Source of the DNA: Harmonia axyridis
Lineage: Eukaryota > Arthropoda > Insecta > Coleoptera > Coccinellidae
Assembly: GCF_914767665.1 (NCBI RefSeq)
Contig: NC_059501.1
Coordinates: 50,034,798 to 50,098,797, forward strand
Length of the DNA stretch: 64,000 nt
Direction: 5' to 3'
Shown here: positions 43,729 through 56,153 of the stretch, piece by piece
Layout: each line of letters opens with the position of its first letter
Position numbering within the stretch: the stretch's first letter is position 1
Notes under the pieces: model-generated
What the model was told of the DNA's origin: nothing
Databases searched by the model: none
Seen by the model: the letters and a program-made list of their open reading frames with translations, nothing else
Position numbers and translations under genes: made by a program

Positions 43729-44925
43729 TAAATTTTCCAGCAATTCAATGTAGGTATAAAATACTTTATACTTGCATCTTGAAATGAATTTTGCACTTTT
43801 TCAGTGTTCAATAATGAGATAATTATCAAATTGACTCAAGAGATTAACAGAGTATGCTTTATCAGGATTAGTTAATACTGCTAAAGACGTTAATAAACCT
43901 ATTAATTTCTTATATGGTTCATCATTACAACTCTCTTTTGTTGAATCAAATTTCATTAAGTTTTCAAAGGAGTTTTCATATGTTTACAATTAGACATGCT
44001 GAATTATTGCAATACATACTTGAAGAATATAAACAATTACTATACTACCTTTTTCATAATTTCTAGAGATATTCATCCCTAAACATTTTTAGCTTTCCCT
44101 GAATTCTTTATGATGAAATTATCACTTCAATTTTCTATCAGATATATTCATTCAGAATTAACATTTTTTAAAACAAAAAAGTCATCCACGTACAATGCAA
44201 CAACAGTTAGCAAGTTATTTTTTGATTTTATGTAAATACAATGCTCAATTGTTGATCTTTTTTAAATAATATCTGTCAAAATTTCATTTACTATATATAT
44301 TTCCCTGTTCAATTTACTTCTGAGTAAAACCCAGAGCTACAAGCTTGCTCTATAACGTAACGAACCATCACGATTAAGCTTTAATTCAGCTGTCCTCCAC
44401 TGAATCAGAATTATCTAGTGAAATTTCTATATCATCTCTTATCTATGATAACTACATCTCGACTGGTATTAATGAAATTGTTACCTGTATCCCTTTGATC
44501 ATTCACCAGAACCCACAAAAATCATTTTTGTCCATATACCTTCAAGAAATATGGAACAGAAGAGTATGCAAAATTCATCGATACAATTTTCAGATTCTAA
44601 AAACGCCTTAGTTCTTCAGGAATGTCCAATTGGTCTTTCAATATTATAAATTATGGAAAATAACCTACTATTAACCAAATTTTTAGATTTCAAAAAGTGT
44701 CCTTCCTTGTATTTCTTAATAAATTATGAAATAGAAGAATAATTTGTTGCTCAACTGAAAAAAGTATTGATGAACCTCGGAAATGAGGGACTTCTTATAA
44801 CCTGATTTCTCAAAGATGTTACTGATATTATTACGATTTCTTGTAAGGCAACATTAGCCATGGGTTTTTGAAAGGTAGATCTATTCATTCTGCCCCTTTT
44901 TAGTTTATTATAGCTATACTGAATA
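43432..44925. repeat. Repeated ~150-bp block
   Basis: The block with CCTGATTTCTCAAA and ACATAAGCCATGGGT at 43432-43575 recurs, more diverged, at 44751-44925 and again inside the other copy of the dispersed repeat (50930-51075). Confidence 0.7.
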
Positions 44926-46185
44926 TTCCTAAAACAAAATTTCACTGTAGGTCTTTTCATAGATCTTATCGAATGATTATGTAAATTCAATATTTGTCAA
45001 AACTGAAAATAAACATTGAATGCAGAATGCAGTTTCTTTTTCAGGTAGTATTTCTATTGACTGATAATAACTCTCACATTTTGATTATGCATTTTTCCCA
45101 AATTTTTCAAAGAAGAAAGGAATTGCCATTTCTAGAGAAATGAGAATTTCAGATTTCAAAATGTCTAATTACTACTTCGAGTATATATACACCCTATATA
45201 ATTGTTGATCAAATATTGTGTTTATCTTTACAAATTAGTTAATAATTTGAAGCTTTAATCTCAATTTTCAGACTTGAATTGGTCCAACATCTCTAGATAC
45301 TTCTAATTGATATTCGACAATTAAATATCCTGTATAATTATTCATCCAAACGAAAATAATCCATCTTCTGAAAAGAAAAACAATGTTTACTATATAGAAT
45401 TAATTTTAATAATGATTCAAAAGTGATGAAATTTTGCAGACTTACTTATTTTGGGTCTTAGATCACGAATCCGCTGTCATAAATTCATTAATCCAGCTAG
45501 TTTTTTTTTTTTAATTGTGAAATTGGCCTAATGAAGGTGAGGTTATCCACATTAATAGCTAGTTTTCTTGTATTTTATTAACTGATTCTCGTTAGAAATG
45601 ATTAATTAATCACATTTCAAGCTTTCCCTGAAATAAAAATGCCTTTTTTTCGTCAAAATCGATGATTTTATCGATTGTTTATATATGGCGGCGGCCATCA
45701 TGTTTAATACGTAACGTCTGTCAGATGCATAGACCTAATATTAGCTCTAATAATCTGCAACGTTGCCTGTATGCCAGATCTTCTTGATGGGATCGGTTTT
45801 TTACTTGGTGGAAATTCATATTAATAGATAAACTGTATGGAAACTCATAATTTTCGCACAGCTATTCGAGCAGAAAATTCGGCAAGTTTATTTTCGAAAT
45901 GAATAAATGGTAGTTCATATGGTGTTATTTTGGTTTTTTCGATATTGGCATCGGATTCAGTTTAGTACTCCTGAACATATACAGGGACATTGATGTTGAC
46001 GAGGACGCTGTGATTACAAGGTTTTCAAAGGGTTCACAGACCAAATTAGATGTTGTGTTATACTTGCCAATTGTCTTCTTTTTTTTTCATATGAAACAAT
46101 AGATTTACTATTTTTTTTTAATTTCTACCTGAATAGATAAAACCGTGATAAGTAAATAAATATATTACAATATAACAAATACATA
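43729..46185. other. Intergenic AT-rich DNA
   Basis: Apart from the repeated block above, nothing coding was recognised. 45685-45705 has a short GC-rich patch (ATGGCGGCGGCCATC) without an extended frame. Confidence 0.5.
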
Positions 46186-47445
46186 AGCGTACAAATTTTT
46201 TTACCGAAATTTGAGGCTTTATTGTAAATATACATTTGGTTATACATTTATGATTCGAAATATTGCCCATCGCTGGTCACTTTACTTTCTCACATCTTTC
46301 GAGCAGCGTACGAATTGAAAAAACTGGTCATCTTTTGAAGCGAACCACGAATCGATCCAAGTTTTTAATTCTTCATAAGATAGGAAGTGCTGGTCAGCCA
46401 GGCTGTGTGCTATTGATCGAAACAAGTGATAGTCCGAGGAAGCAACGTCTGGAGAATACGTCGGGTGGGGTAGGAATTCCCATTTCAACTTTTTCAAGTA
46501 TATCTTGACTTTCGCAACATGGAGTCGAGCATTGTCATGCAGTAAAATCCATTCATCTACTCTCTCGTCGTATTGCGGCGGTTTGTCTCTCAATGCTCGA
46601 CACAAACGCATTGATTGCGTTCGATAACGTTCGCCTGTGATCGTTTCAGTCGGTTTTAACAACTCATAATACACTACGCCGAGCTGGTCCCACCAAATAC
46701 TGAGCATGACCTTAGAACCGAGAATATTCGGTTTAGCCGTCGACGTGGAAGCATGGCCGGGATATCCACATGATTTTATGTGCTTGGGATTATCGTAATG
46801 AACCCGTTTTTCGTCTCCAGTCCCAATCCGATGCAGGAATTCCTTCCGTCTTTGCCTCGAAAGCAGCTGTTCACAAACAAACAAACTCCGTTCAAACACC
46901 TCCCGGCTTCAACTCGTACGGCACCCACTTTTCTTGTTTCTGAATCATTCCTATGACTTTCAGGCGTTTTGAAATGGCTTGTAGTCCTAATGATCCTGTC
47001 AATTATTGTTGCGTTTGAAATGAGTCTTGATTAAGTATTGCCTCCAATTCTGCATCTTCAAAAACCTTCTCTCTTCCACCGCGATGCTGGTCTTCGACAT
47101 CAAAATCACCATTCATGAAGCGTTGAAACCACTCTCGGCACGTTCTTTCACTAATAGCGGCCTCACCATAGGTATTTGAGAGCATTCGATGAGCCTCAGC
47201 CGCAGATTTATTCATATTTCAGTAGAAAATTAAAACCTCCCTCAAATGACGAGAATTTGACTCGTAAGCTGACATGGTTAATCGTGAATAACTTTATGAT
47301 GCAGACACAAATCGACTAACATGTCGATGGCGTTATGTTCACAAATAACTAAACTTATTGTATGACATCTACGATATATTTATTTCGACTACCACTTACC
47401 GTTACAGCCAGCTATTGCAAAACGGCAAGAGCAAAGTTGTACGCC
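46186..47445 (-). mobile_element. mariner element
   Basis: 1260 bp, bounded by AGCGTACAAATTT at the left and the matching AAAGTTGTACGCC at the right, each next to TA. The size is normal for mariner. It contains one decayed transposase gene on the minus strand. Its insertion has cut the left end of the foldback element that follows. Confidence 0.85.
46282..47275 (-). pseudogene. mariner transposase, multiple lesions
   Basis: From ATG 47275 the reading is SAYESNSRHLREVLIFY, a TGA stop, then MNKSAAEAHRMLSNTYGE and CREWFQRFMNGDFDVED (N-terminal paired-type HTH). A TAA stop falls near 46985, then LQAISKRLKVIGMIQKQEKW. A frameshift near 46910 precedes SLFVCEQLLSRQRRKEFLH. The DD34D core is recognisable: TGDEKRVHYDNPKH, LLHDNARLHVAK and YSPDVASSDYHLF, so all three Asp are kept. 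WVPYELKP is the usual mariner linker motif. Two stops and a frameshift make it inactive. Confidence 0.93.
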
Positions 47446-49621
47446 TAAATCTAAAATTTCGGAATATGACATTGTTCAGCTAAAATATTTTCGAAGTTCA
47501 GGCGCTTCCGGTTATATAAGAATTAAAAAAATTTTTTTCAAAACAAACTTTTTTTTCATTTTATGTCTCAGATATTATCGAGATTTTCATTCTCAATTAC
47601 TCTTTGCTAAAATTATTGTGTTAGTCCTCATAGTTTTCAAAATATCAAGGAAAAACCATAAAAAAGAGAGAATTTCCTTAGTCACAATTACCTGAATTAT
47701 TTTTACTGTGAATATCCTATGCCTATTTCAATTCACTTTCTCAAACTAAAATGATGTTGGAACATCGTGCATATCTTGAATTTGAGAAATATCATTACAG
47801 GGTGCCAAAAATTGTGAACAAAATTTGATCATAACTTTCGATTTTCAAATCAGAACCCTATTTTTTTGTGATTTCGCTGGATTCTACGGTAAAAAATAAG
47901 AGTAGTGTCCAAACGTGATTATGCTCTCAAATTCAATAATTCAAGAGTTATTTGAGTTTTTATGAATTTATGTTATACGTAGGGTCAATTTTATTCGATC
48001 TGTTTCCAGACAGACTAGCAATAATACTCTATGACCATAGAAATTTAAATATCTAATTACTTTACATGTGACAGGTATTTTTATTATCAAAGCTTCACTA
48101 ATTTGATTTCACGAATTGAATTTCCGATATTCAAATGACAAAATTCTGGATATACTTTTCTCTAATTATGTGGCAAATCAGTTCTTTCCGGCACATTTTG
48201 TGGAACAAAATAGACTGGAACGGATTTATCTATTATTTGTCAAATTTGTGATACAGAAAACTGTTCTACCAACCAACATTTTTCAATGCAAAAATCACTA
48301 ATAGATATTTATGGAAATTTCCGTCAATTTCAATAAAAAGGCAGTGAATTCGGGAACATAATGTTTAAAACTCGTACAGAAGGCTCATTCTACCACTCGG
48401 TCATTCTGAACTCTTGGAAGAATATCAATAAGTTCTGCACTTGTATTATAAATATCTAATTCCATATTCACGATGAATGCAATAGAATTATTGGTAGAAC
48501 TCATCAAATTTTAAATCAGAAATTTCCTCATCTACTTGAAAGGATGTTGCATACTTCATGAATATCCATTATACTGGATGGAGTACCTACCTAGAAGAAA
48601 AAAACCTCTACCTACCAAATGAAATAAAATCATGCAGGACTCCTGTGTGCCAATTCTATTCATATGAAAAAGCGGTAGAATACATTTTATGAATTCAGGA
48701 AAAAATCAGCGTGGTGATGAAAAGGGAGTAACAGAAAGTTTGAAACATCCTTCCGAATTATCTTCTCGTCAATTGGTGGTAAATGTGGATATTTCTGATT
48801 GAATGCTCGACAAGTTCTCGAAACAATTCTGTTGCATTCACCGTGGATATGGAATAGATCCAGAATTTCATTATTTGAATAACGGGGATTCATATCATCA
48901 AATTATAATCTACTAGATTCAATAATGAGTACACCTGTCACTTTGAAATAATTGAATATTTGAAACGCACTCTAGAAACAGATTGAATGAAATTGACCCT
49001 ACGTATAACATAAATTCATAAAATCTGGAATAACTCTTGAATTATTGAATTTGAGAGCATAATCATGTTTGAACACTACCCTTATTTTTACCGTAGAATT
49101 CAACGAAATCACAAAAAAATAGGGTTCTGATTTGAAAATCGAAAGTTATGATCAAATTTTGTTCACAATTTTTGGCACAATATTTGAAACACCCTGTGAT
49201 GATATTTTTCAAATTCAAGATATGCACGATATTCCAACATCATTCTAGTTTGTGAAAGTGAATTGAGTATACGCATAGGATATTCACAGTGAAAATAATT
49301 CACGTGATAGTGACTATGGAAATTCTCTCTTTTTTACGGTTTTTTCTTAATATTTTGAAAACTATGAGAACTAACGCAATAATTTTAGCAGAGAGTAATT
49401 GAGAATGGAAATCTTTATAATATCTGAGACACAAAATGAAAAAAAATGTTTTTTTCGAAGATTTTTTTTTTAAATTCTTGTATAACCGGAAGTGCCAGAA
49501 CTTCTAAAATATTTTAGCTGAATAGGGCATCATGAACAATGTCATATTCTGAATTTTCAGATTTCAAATCGGCCCCGTTCTCCAGAATCGTCTAATAGGC
49601 CTTCGAACTTGAAGCAACCTG
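47446..49621. mobile_element. Foldback element truncated by mariner
   Basis: Arms of about 570 bp (47446-48030 and 48985-49560) are inverse copies, for example TTATGTTATACGTAGGGTCA near 47970 and its complement near 48990. The right end reads, in complement, CAGGTTGCTTCAAGTTCGAA next to TATA. The equivalent left end is missing because mariner sits at its inner edge (TA/AATCT). The centre holds a DUF4817-like exon and a diverged inverse copy of it. Confidence 0.78.
48690..48893 (-). pseudogene. DUF4817-like transposase exon remnant
   Basis: From ATG 48893: MNPRYSNNEILDLFHIHGEC, then NRIVSRTCRAFNQKYPHLPP. The YSNNE...D...IHGECNR pattern followed by a YP-x-P turn resembles the DUF4817 helix-turn-helix seen in copies D and F of the CAGGGTGAGTC family. 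A diverged inverse copy (MNFRYSNDKILDILFSN) lies at 48116-48300 on the plus strand. No downstream catalytic region. Confidence 0.55.
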
Positions 49622-50021
49622 TATAAATATTCATATAAATATCTAAATATAAATATTTTTGAGAGGTTAAGCTCGATATCGGTGTAATCTGGGATTTGGT
49701 CCCATAGAAAAACTCGAAACCCTTAACGGCGAACCCCCTCAAAATTTAAGGCTAGGACCGCCCTTGGTTTGTCGTCATGGAAAGTTATTTGCATCAAATA
49801 TTTTCATGTGAGCAAGGGCGAACCGGTATGTTCTAGGAAAGAAGTCTTATAGAATTCTACCCTAGAATCAGCATAGGATACCGAGTGAATCGTCTAAAAT
49901 CAGCTAACGATACATGGTTTCCGAAAAAAATCTTTTATTTTCTAGAGGGATACCCAGTGAAGGATCTACCGGCATAGTGACGGGGTCCAAGGGGCGGAGC
50001 CCCTTCGGCGAGCAGAGCGAG
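49622..50021. other. Non-coding spacer
   Basis: No gene. 49990-50015 contains a GC-rich hairpin (GGGGCGGAGCCCC) immediately before the dispersed repeat copy 2, followed by GCGAGCAGAGCGAG. Confidence 0.5.
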
Positions 50022-51218
50022 TCTAAGTATATATAAAACCGCTTGCACATATACGTCAAACTATAAACGTAAAATCACAGCCCAAACGGGACCATCTAGA
50101 GCAAAAATGACAAGAATAAGACCCCCCTCAAAATCGTCTGGAGATTCCGGGAAAAATCCCAAACCTTCGATTCTCCCCGCGGTTTTCGAGTATACGGGGT
50201 GTTTCGGATCATTTTGACATTTCAAGTCCCATATTTCTGTGGTATCTGTGGACAATTTGGCTGTCAGTGTCATGTTAATAATTAATATTCCATTTCGATA
50301 TATGAAAGTTCTTGAAAAAGTTTGCAGTTTCCAAAATTGTTATTCAATATTCAAATAAATGCCGACAGATAAAATGCAAAGTCTTCGGCGAATCGAAAAT
50401 TCGATAGATATTTGTCAAAATTTGGAAATGAACATTTATATCATCGAATGCATTTTCCTCAATTCAGGTTTGTTTTAAGTGTTTGTATCATTCAATTGGA
50501 TATGAATGTTACTTCATTTCAGGAATTTTTCGTTTATTTTCCACAAACTATAAAGCTACATTCTCTTTCGTGAGAATTTGAATCTATTGCGACAGAAGAT
50601 GGAACTACAAAACAGAACAGAAGCTTCATCTGATCATGTATTAAACAGATAGAAAAACTCCTCATAGATAATTCACAATTGGCTTTATTACTGGAAAAAG
50701 AGCCAAGTTAGTCAGATGACATTCAAAAATTTCCATGTGTTTTTGGAATATCTAAAATATACACTTTTACGACAGAAGAGTGCAAAAATATAAATGATCA
50801 ATCCGTTTTTGAAGAATTTGTGTGCAGTGCTGTTGAATTTATAATGAATAAGTCAAATCGTTGTGAAATCTTCCATACGAATAATTTCAAATATATATTA
50901 TCTATTATATTATTTGCCGCTCAACTGAAACATGTATTAATAAACCTTGGAAATTAGAGACTCAAACTTTTTACCTGATTTCTCAAAAAGGTTCCACCAA
51001 GATATTAAAATTTCTTATTAGGTAACATAAGCCATGGGTATTTGAAAGGCAAGTCTATTCATTCTGTCTCTTTTTAGTTTGTTTATTAAAGCTATACTAG
51101 GATATACATATAGAAAATCAGTTGAAATACTAGTCAAAATGTTACGACAGAAATAAAATTTAAAGGATCATTCAGTATATGAAGAATTTCAACATGGCAG
51201 TTACTTTTGAAATTGGTA
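50022..51218. repeat. 1.2-kb dispersed repeat, copy 2
   Basis: Partner of 42520-43728, about 12 bp shorter, with small indels. The minus-strand frame MTLTAKLSTD (start 50273) is kept for 70 residues. Sequence right after it (ATATTTCTTTTACTT, 51219-51300) is shared with 61363-61440. Confidence 0.75.
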
Positions 51219-53239
51219 ATATTTCTTTTACTTCAGGTAGAAAAATTCTCAATATTTTTCACAATTCTTTGCTTTAAATTCAAATTTGGAATAACGATTT
51301 AACGTTCAACTCTTCGAGTTGAAAGAGATGTATATTGTTCTCTTTCTCTAGGGCAATAAATCAAGAGAGTTGAGTTAACGAAAAAGATTATTAAAAAAAA
51401 ATATTGCAATTTCTTAAACTTTTATGACATGAAATTTTCAAGGAGGTATGTATACAAGAATGGCTTCACGAAGCGAAAAATTTTTACTATAAATTTTTTC
51501 AAGTTAATATTAATGAAGGAAGTACGAGAAAATTTTCTTAATCAAGAATTGCCTATTTTCAGGGTTAAATTTAAATGGTAAATATTGTAGATAGAGTTTC
51601 GGGAATAGGGAGTTTTTCAAAAGAAATTTTTTTTTTTGAGAATTTTTTGTCAGATTTCTGAAATATTAATAATTTTCCATATTTCGGCAAAAATCCAGAT
51701 ACCTTTTTTTCATCTTAATTTCTTTATGACTTTTGAAATTTTCTTTATGATACTAAGCGCTCAAAATGTACTTCTCCAGACATCATTACGAATAAAATCA
51801 GCTAGCATATATATTTTAGGAACAGTATCGTTTCTAATTCTAACAATGATTTCATAACAAGTTTTCTACCTTTCCCTATTCTTCAGTGCAATATTGTCAT
51901 AAACTAGTAATGTACACAATTTTAGCCAATCAGAGGAACCCTACCCTCGTAAATCATAAAAGTGTCATTCATCTCGAGCCATAAAATACAGTCCAAGATT
52001 CTATTGGCGTTCATGTTGCAAAAAGGCGTAAACCTTTGGGAGGCGTTCCAAAAAGCATAATTCCATATGAAAAACATCTACAATTAGAGCAAATCAAGCA
52101 ATTTTAAAAAAATTTTTGCACCAATTCAAAACACATAATATCACTGAACATTTGTGGATGAGTTACTTGAAATGAGAAGTCTCTCTGAAGCTGAATAGTC
52201 ATTTAAAGAAAGTGTTCAATTTCAAAGTTCGATTTGCGGAATACTATCGATTTTTTTTTGGAAATCGAGACGGGATCTTCAAGTTCACTATATCACGTCA
52301 TTGTTCACTCAAAAAATGAAATGAATCCGACCTGTACTTTGGAATTGGAATGCACTGAAATTAGCACTGAAATAGCAGTGGTATGAACAAGGTATTGAAC
52401 ACCCTTAAGCACCGCATTCGGTTGACATTTACCGAACGAAGAAAAGTGCAGACGGTGTGAAAGGTGTGATTTGCCGAACGCTTAGGGAGCTTACGGTGGG
52501 AATGGTGCGAACCATTGAACTAATAATACATGAAAGGAGTCTATGCTTCTATTTTGGTGTTAGGAATGGAAACGCGCATTAGAGAGAAATAGAGCTACTA
52601 CGCATTGCACTAGTTTGACAAAGATGAACAATCGGAGACCACGTGATACGGGGCAAAACAATCGGGTTTTTGAACCGGAGTTACGGTCGCCACAGGATAA
52701 TTTGTAATTTTTTAATATCATAGGTACTTTAGGAGAATTGAATCATGATATTCATATTAAGACGTCCTATTTCGATAATTCCACATTACTACTTCTGCAA
52801 TATTGCTTAAAATTATCGATTTATTCATTAAAATTCCTCTTGGTAAAATACAAATTTGGACAAAATATTTTTTTTAAATTGGAAACGTCGATAAAATTAC
52901 TTTTTCAATTCTCATTGAATTTTAAAAATGATATAAATTCACACAAGCTGTTGGTAAATGCGAGTAAAAATCAATTTGAAAAAAAAACTCGCTTAAAACA
53001 ATTGTTAACATAATGAATGAATATTGTAGGGAAGTGAAGGGATTTGAAAAAAAAAACAAATTCAACAGAATTAATTCAATGAAGATTTAAAAAATTGATA
53101 CATCAGATTTTGAGATTTAATATATCAAAAATTTTAAAATATTAGTTATTGTCCTTTGAAAAGAATTAATTTTGTGTACTTTTGTCGAATATGCTCTTCA
53201 TTTTCAAGAGTAGATTTATTTTTGTGATGTATTCTTAAA
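51219..53239. other. Intergenic AT-rich DNA
   Basis: No gene recognised. 51219-51300 belongs to a short dispersed repeat. GC-richer stretch 52390-52520 contains repeated CCGAACG and GGTGTGA words that recur near 54610-54650. Confidence 0.5.
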
Positions 53240-54000
53240 GTAATAATAATAATCTTTATTTTGAGGAATAACCTGAATACATAAATGAGCAAATTATTAA
53301 AAATTTTTATGTCAAAAATCAAGAATCGGTGAGCGCTATGCTAGTCTCCCCAATAAATACTCTTCCGCTGAATATGGTTCTAGGTCCATCAGCAACGTAT
53401 GGACTTCTTTTTCAAACCTATTCATAGGACCAGCTATTTTTATTTTATCTGGCGATCTGTTGAACAACTTTAAACAGCTATACAGGACAGACTTTTTCGT
53501 CATTGTTAGGTGATGGATTGGGTATGAATAGTTGTTTGTTCTAGTTCCATAAACATTTTGGGGTTCATACTCCGTAAAAAGTTCCCTATTCTTATTGAAG
53601 AAAATCAAGCATTCCTGGATGTACACTCCACTCAGGGTCAGGATTTTTGCTCTTCTAAAATGCCCTCTGCATGACTGTCTGTATCCTATTCCTGCCATGA
53701 TTCTAATGACCCGTTTTTGCATGACAAAGATGTGTTCATTGTCTCTGCTATTTCCATAAAAAAAACTATCCCATAGCGAAAGACTGGTTCGAAGTTAACA
53801 TGGTATACCATTTTAATCGTTGTTTCATCTACATATCTCCTCAGGAGACGTACCTATGCAGTAGCTTACCCTATTCAATTTTTCAATAGTCCCCTCAACG
53901 TGGCAGTTGCAGCTCAGACAGCAATCAAGAATCATACCCAAAAATTTGGTGCTAGTAAAATACACTTTCAAGATAGAGCTTTTTTTTTATCACTAGGTTC
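53240..54000 (-). pseudogene. 5'-truncated LINE, ORF2 C-terminus
   Basis: The minus strand ends in TAATAATAATAATCTTTATT, as for the LINE in copy F. The frame 53722-53336 (MQKRVIRIMAG, GYRQSCRGHFRRAK, IYIQECLIFF-type, then LEPYSAEEYL) aligns residue by residue with the last 128 residues of that LINE's ORF2. Further upstream (to about 54000) SCNCHVEGTIEKLN and STKFLGMILD continue the RT thumb in other frames. It is a diverged relative, not a recent copy, and is truncated before the YADD motif. Confidence 0.82.
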
Positions 54001-54899
54001 ATTTTGAGTTTCCATAGTCTTCATAGGTCTTTTTCTATGAGATCTAGGTAAGGAAGTCTTCTTTTTCAAATATTCCGGAAAATTGATATATTGTGGGAAT
54101 GGAGCCTTCTCTGAGTTTTATCTGTCCAAAATTACGCACAATATCACTGTCAATAAAATGTTTACTGCATAACGTAGTGAATTTTGATGGCTGGAAATTT
54201 TTTTTTTCATAGCTAACACCCACTGAGATGTCAATTTTGAATCACTGGGAAATCTGTAGAATTAGGAATGCAAGTACTGCATATATTTACGTATTATTTC
54301 TGCGAAAGTACTTACGAGAAAAAAGATATTCCACTACCTTTCTTGAACCTTTCCGTACAATTATATACAGAACAGTATTTAAGATTTAAGATGAAAAATA
54401 AAAAATATGATCCTACTAATCTTAAATTGTTGCAAGGCACGATAATTAATTCAACTTCAACACTTCTTACGGAACAAAATATACTCATCAACAGTGATAT
54501 TTAGCCACTCCATGCAATGTTTTGCCCCTTTACAGCTGATTATTGATCTCATTCACGTTACCGTAAGTCTCTCTCTAGACTCCTTCCATGGTTTTATTAA
54601 TCCTATGGTGCGAACCGAGGTGCGAACGGTGTGACATATACCGAACTTAGAATATAGATAGAAGGAACGGAAAATAAACATTTGAACCCGATCCCGAATA
54701 CAAGAGAGATGAAAGCTTAGACGAGCCAATCACAATTGAGCTAGCCGAATTGAAAACGTTGCCAGCTCTATTTTCAGTACGAAGGAATGAACGAAGGGGA
54801 ATATCAAAATTTTTCCGACAATTCAGATAAATTGTCGATGTGGCAACGTGCATTCGGGAATTCTGTCATTTTGTTTTGGCTTTAGACTTTAGACCACCT
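54001..54899. other. Intergenic DNA
   Basis: No gene recognised. The 78-residue frame at 54268-54504 has no motif. The last bases carry TTAGACCACCT, the hAT target site. Confidence 0.5.
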
Positions 54900-56026
54900 C
54901 AGGGTTGCCGTTCGTACGATAATTATCGTTTTGTACGATAATTTGCTGCTCAATACTATGTACGATACCGCATGTACGATAATAGCGTTTTGTACGATAA
55001 TTTCAGTGTACCTATCATTTGAGCTAAAGTGTCCATAGATACTCAAAATATAATGAAACTCAGTATGACCAGATTTAGTAGATATCCAATTTTTCAGTAG
55101 ATTATTGCATTTTCAGGAAGTTTTTATTAGGAAGAAATCATTTGATAGATTTTAGTAGTTTTAAAAAATCTAACCGAGACGGTTGGGAATGTCTAGACTC
55201 AAGAATGTTCCGATGAATCAATTCATTGTTCATTGGGGTTCTACGTTCTACGTGAATCTAGGAGAACGAACCTACTTAAACATAATAAAATCATAAAACT
55301 TCTTTGGTGACTGTCGGCTGAAAATAAATACAAAGAATCATGGAATATCCGAACTCCGGAGGGACGAAGGGTCCTCATTAAAAACAGATGGTGTTCAAAA
55401 TTCAGTTGAAAATATACCAATTACCATTATCTCTCATTTGGTATTCTGTTTAGTGAAAAACAATTGTTGTAACTGGAATTTCATTGACAAATTTGTGTGG
55501 CTGAATATTTCAGATTTGAATATATTCATTTCATAGAAGAAAATCGTTTTTTTGATGACATTTATTTTATAGAGAATTTTTACGAAGATATATCTCTGTA
55601 TTTCCAATCAATTCAATTATTTAGATTCATATTATTTTATATGTGGTTATGGGAGCAAATGTTCAATTGTTAATTTTTTAATTTTTTGCAAGTTCATTGT
55701 ACAATCTTATGTACATATTAGAATTATAAGATGGATGTTTTTCCTTCACCGACAGTCTGTAAATAGGATAATGCAGGTTGTCTGATCTTGCCTAATAATT
55801 AATTAATTATTCATTTACCGTTTTGTTTAAATAAAAAATATATTACTTATTCGATATATTGCTTGTTTTTTCATCCTTGTCCACAAATTATCATATTCTC
55901 GCAAAAATTTCCTTTATTTCGAATGTGTACGATAAAAATCAGTGGGATACGATAATATGTACGATAATGTACGATAATTTTGAACACGCGGTACGATATT
56001 TTCGGCTTGTCGGCCTGGCAACGCTG
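54900..56026. mobile_element. hAT-type MITE
   Basis: Termini CAGGGTTGCC and, in complement, CAGCGTTGCC. An 8-bp target duplication GACCACCT lies at 54892-54899 and 56027-56034, the hAT hallmark. Subterminal regions hold many copies of GTACGATAAT (about five at the left, four at the right). The 1.1-kb interior has no transposase. It lies about 130 bp upstream of the THAP-type gene. Confidence 0.9.
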
Positions 56027-56153
56027 GACCACCTCAGTATTCTGGTATTCTATGCATCTTACTTTAGACCACCTCAGTTGGCTAAATCTGCATAATTCTT
56101 TGTTTTAATTATTTTGTATTTTCATTTATAACCATTAGAAGTGATATTAGATA

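Noticed and set aside
45670..45720. ATGGCGGCGGCCATC as a gene start
   Set aside because: The frame closes quickly and no downstream exon was recognised.
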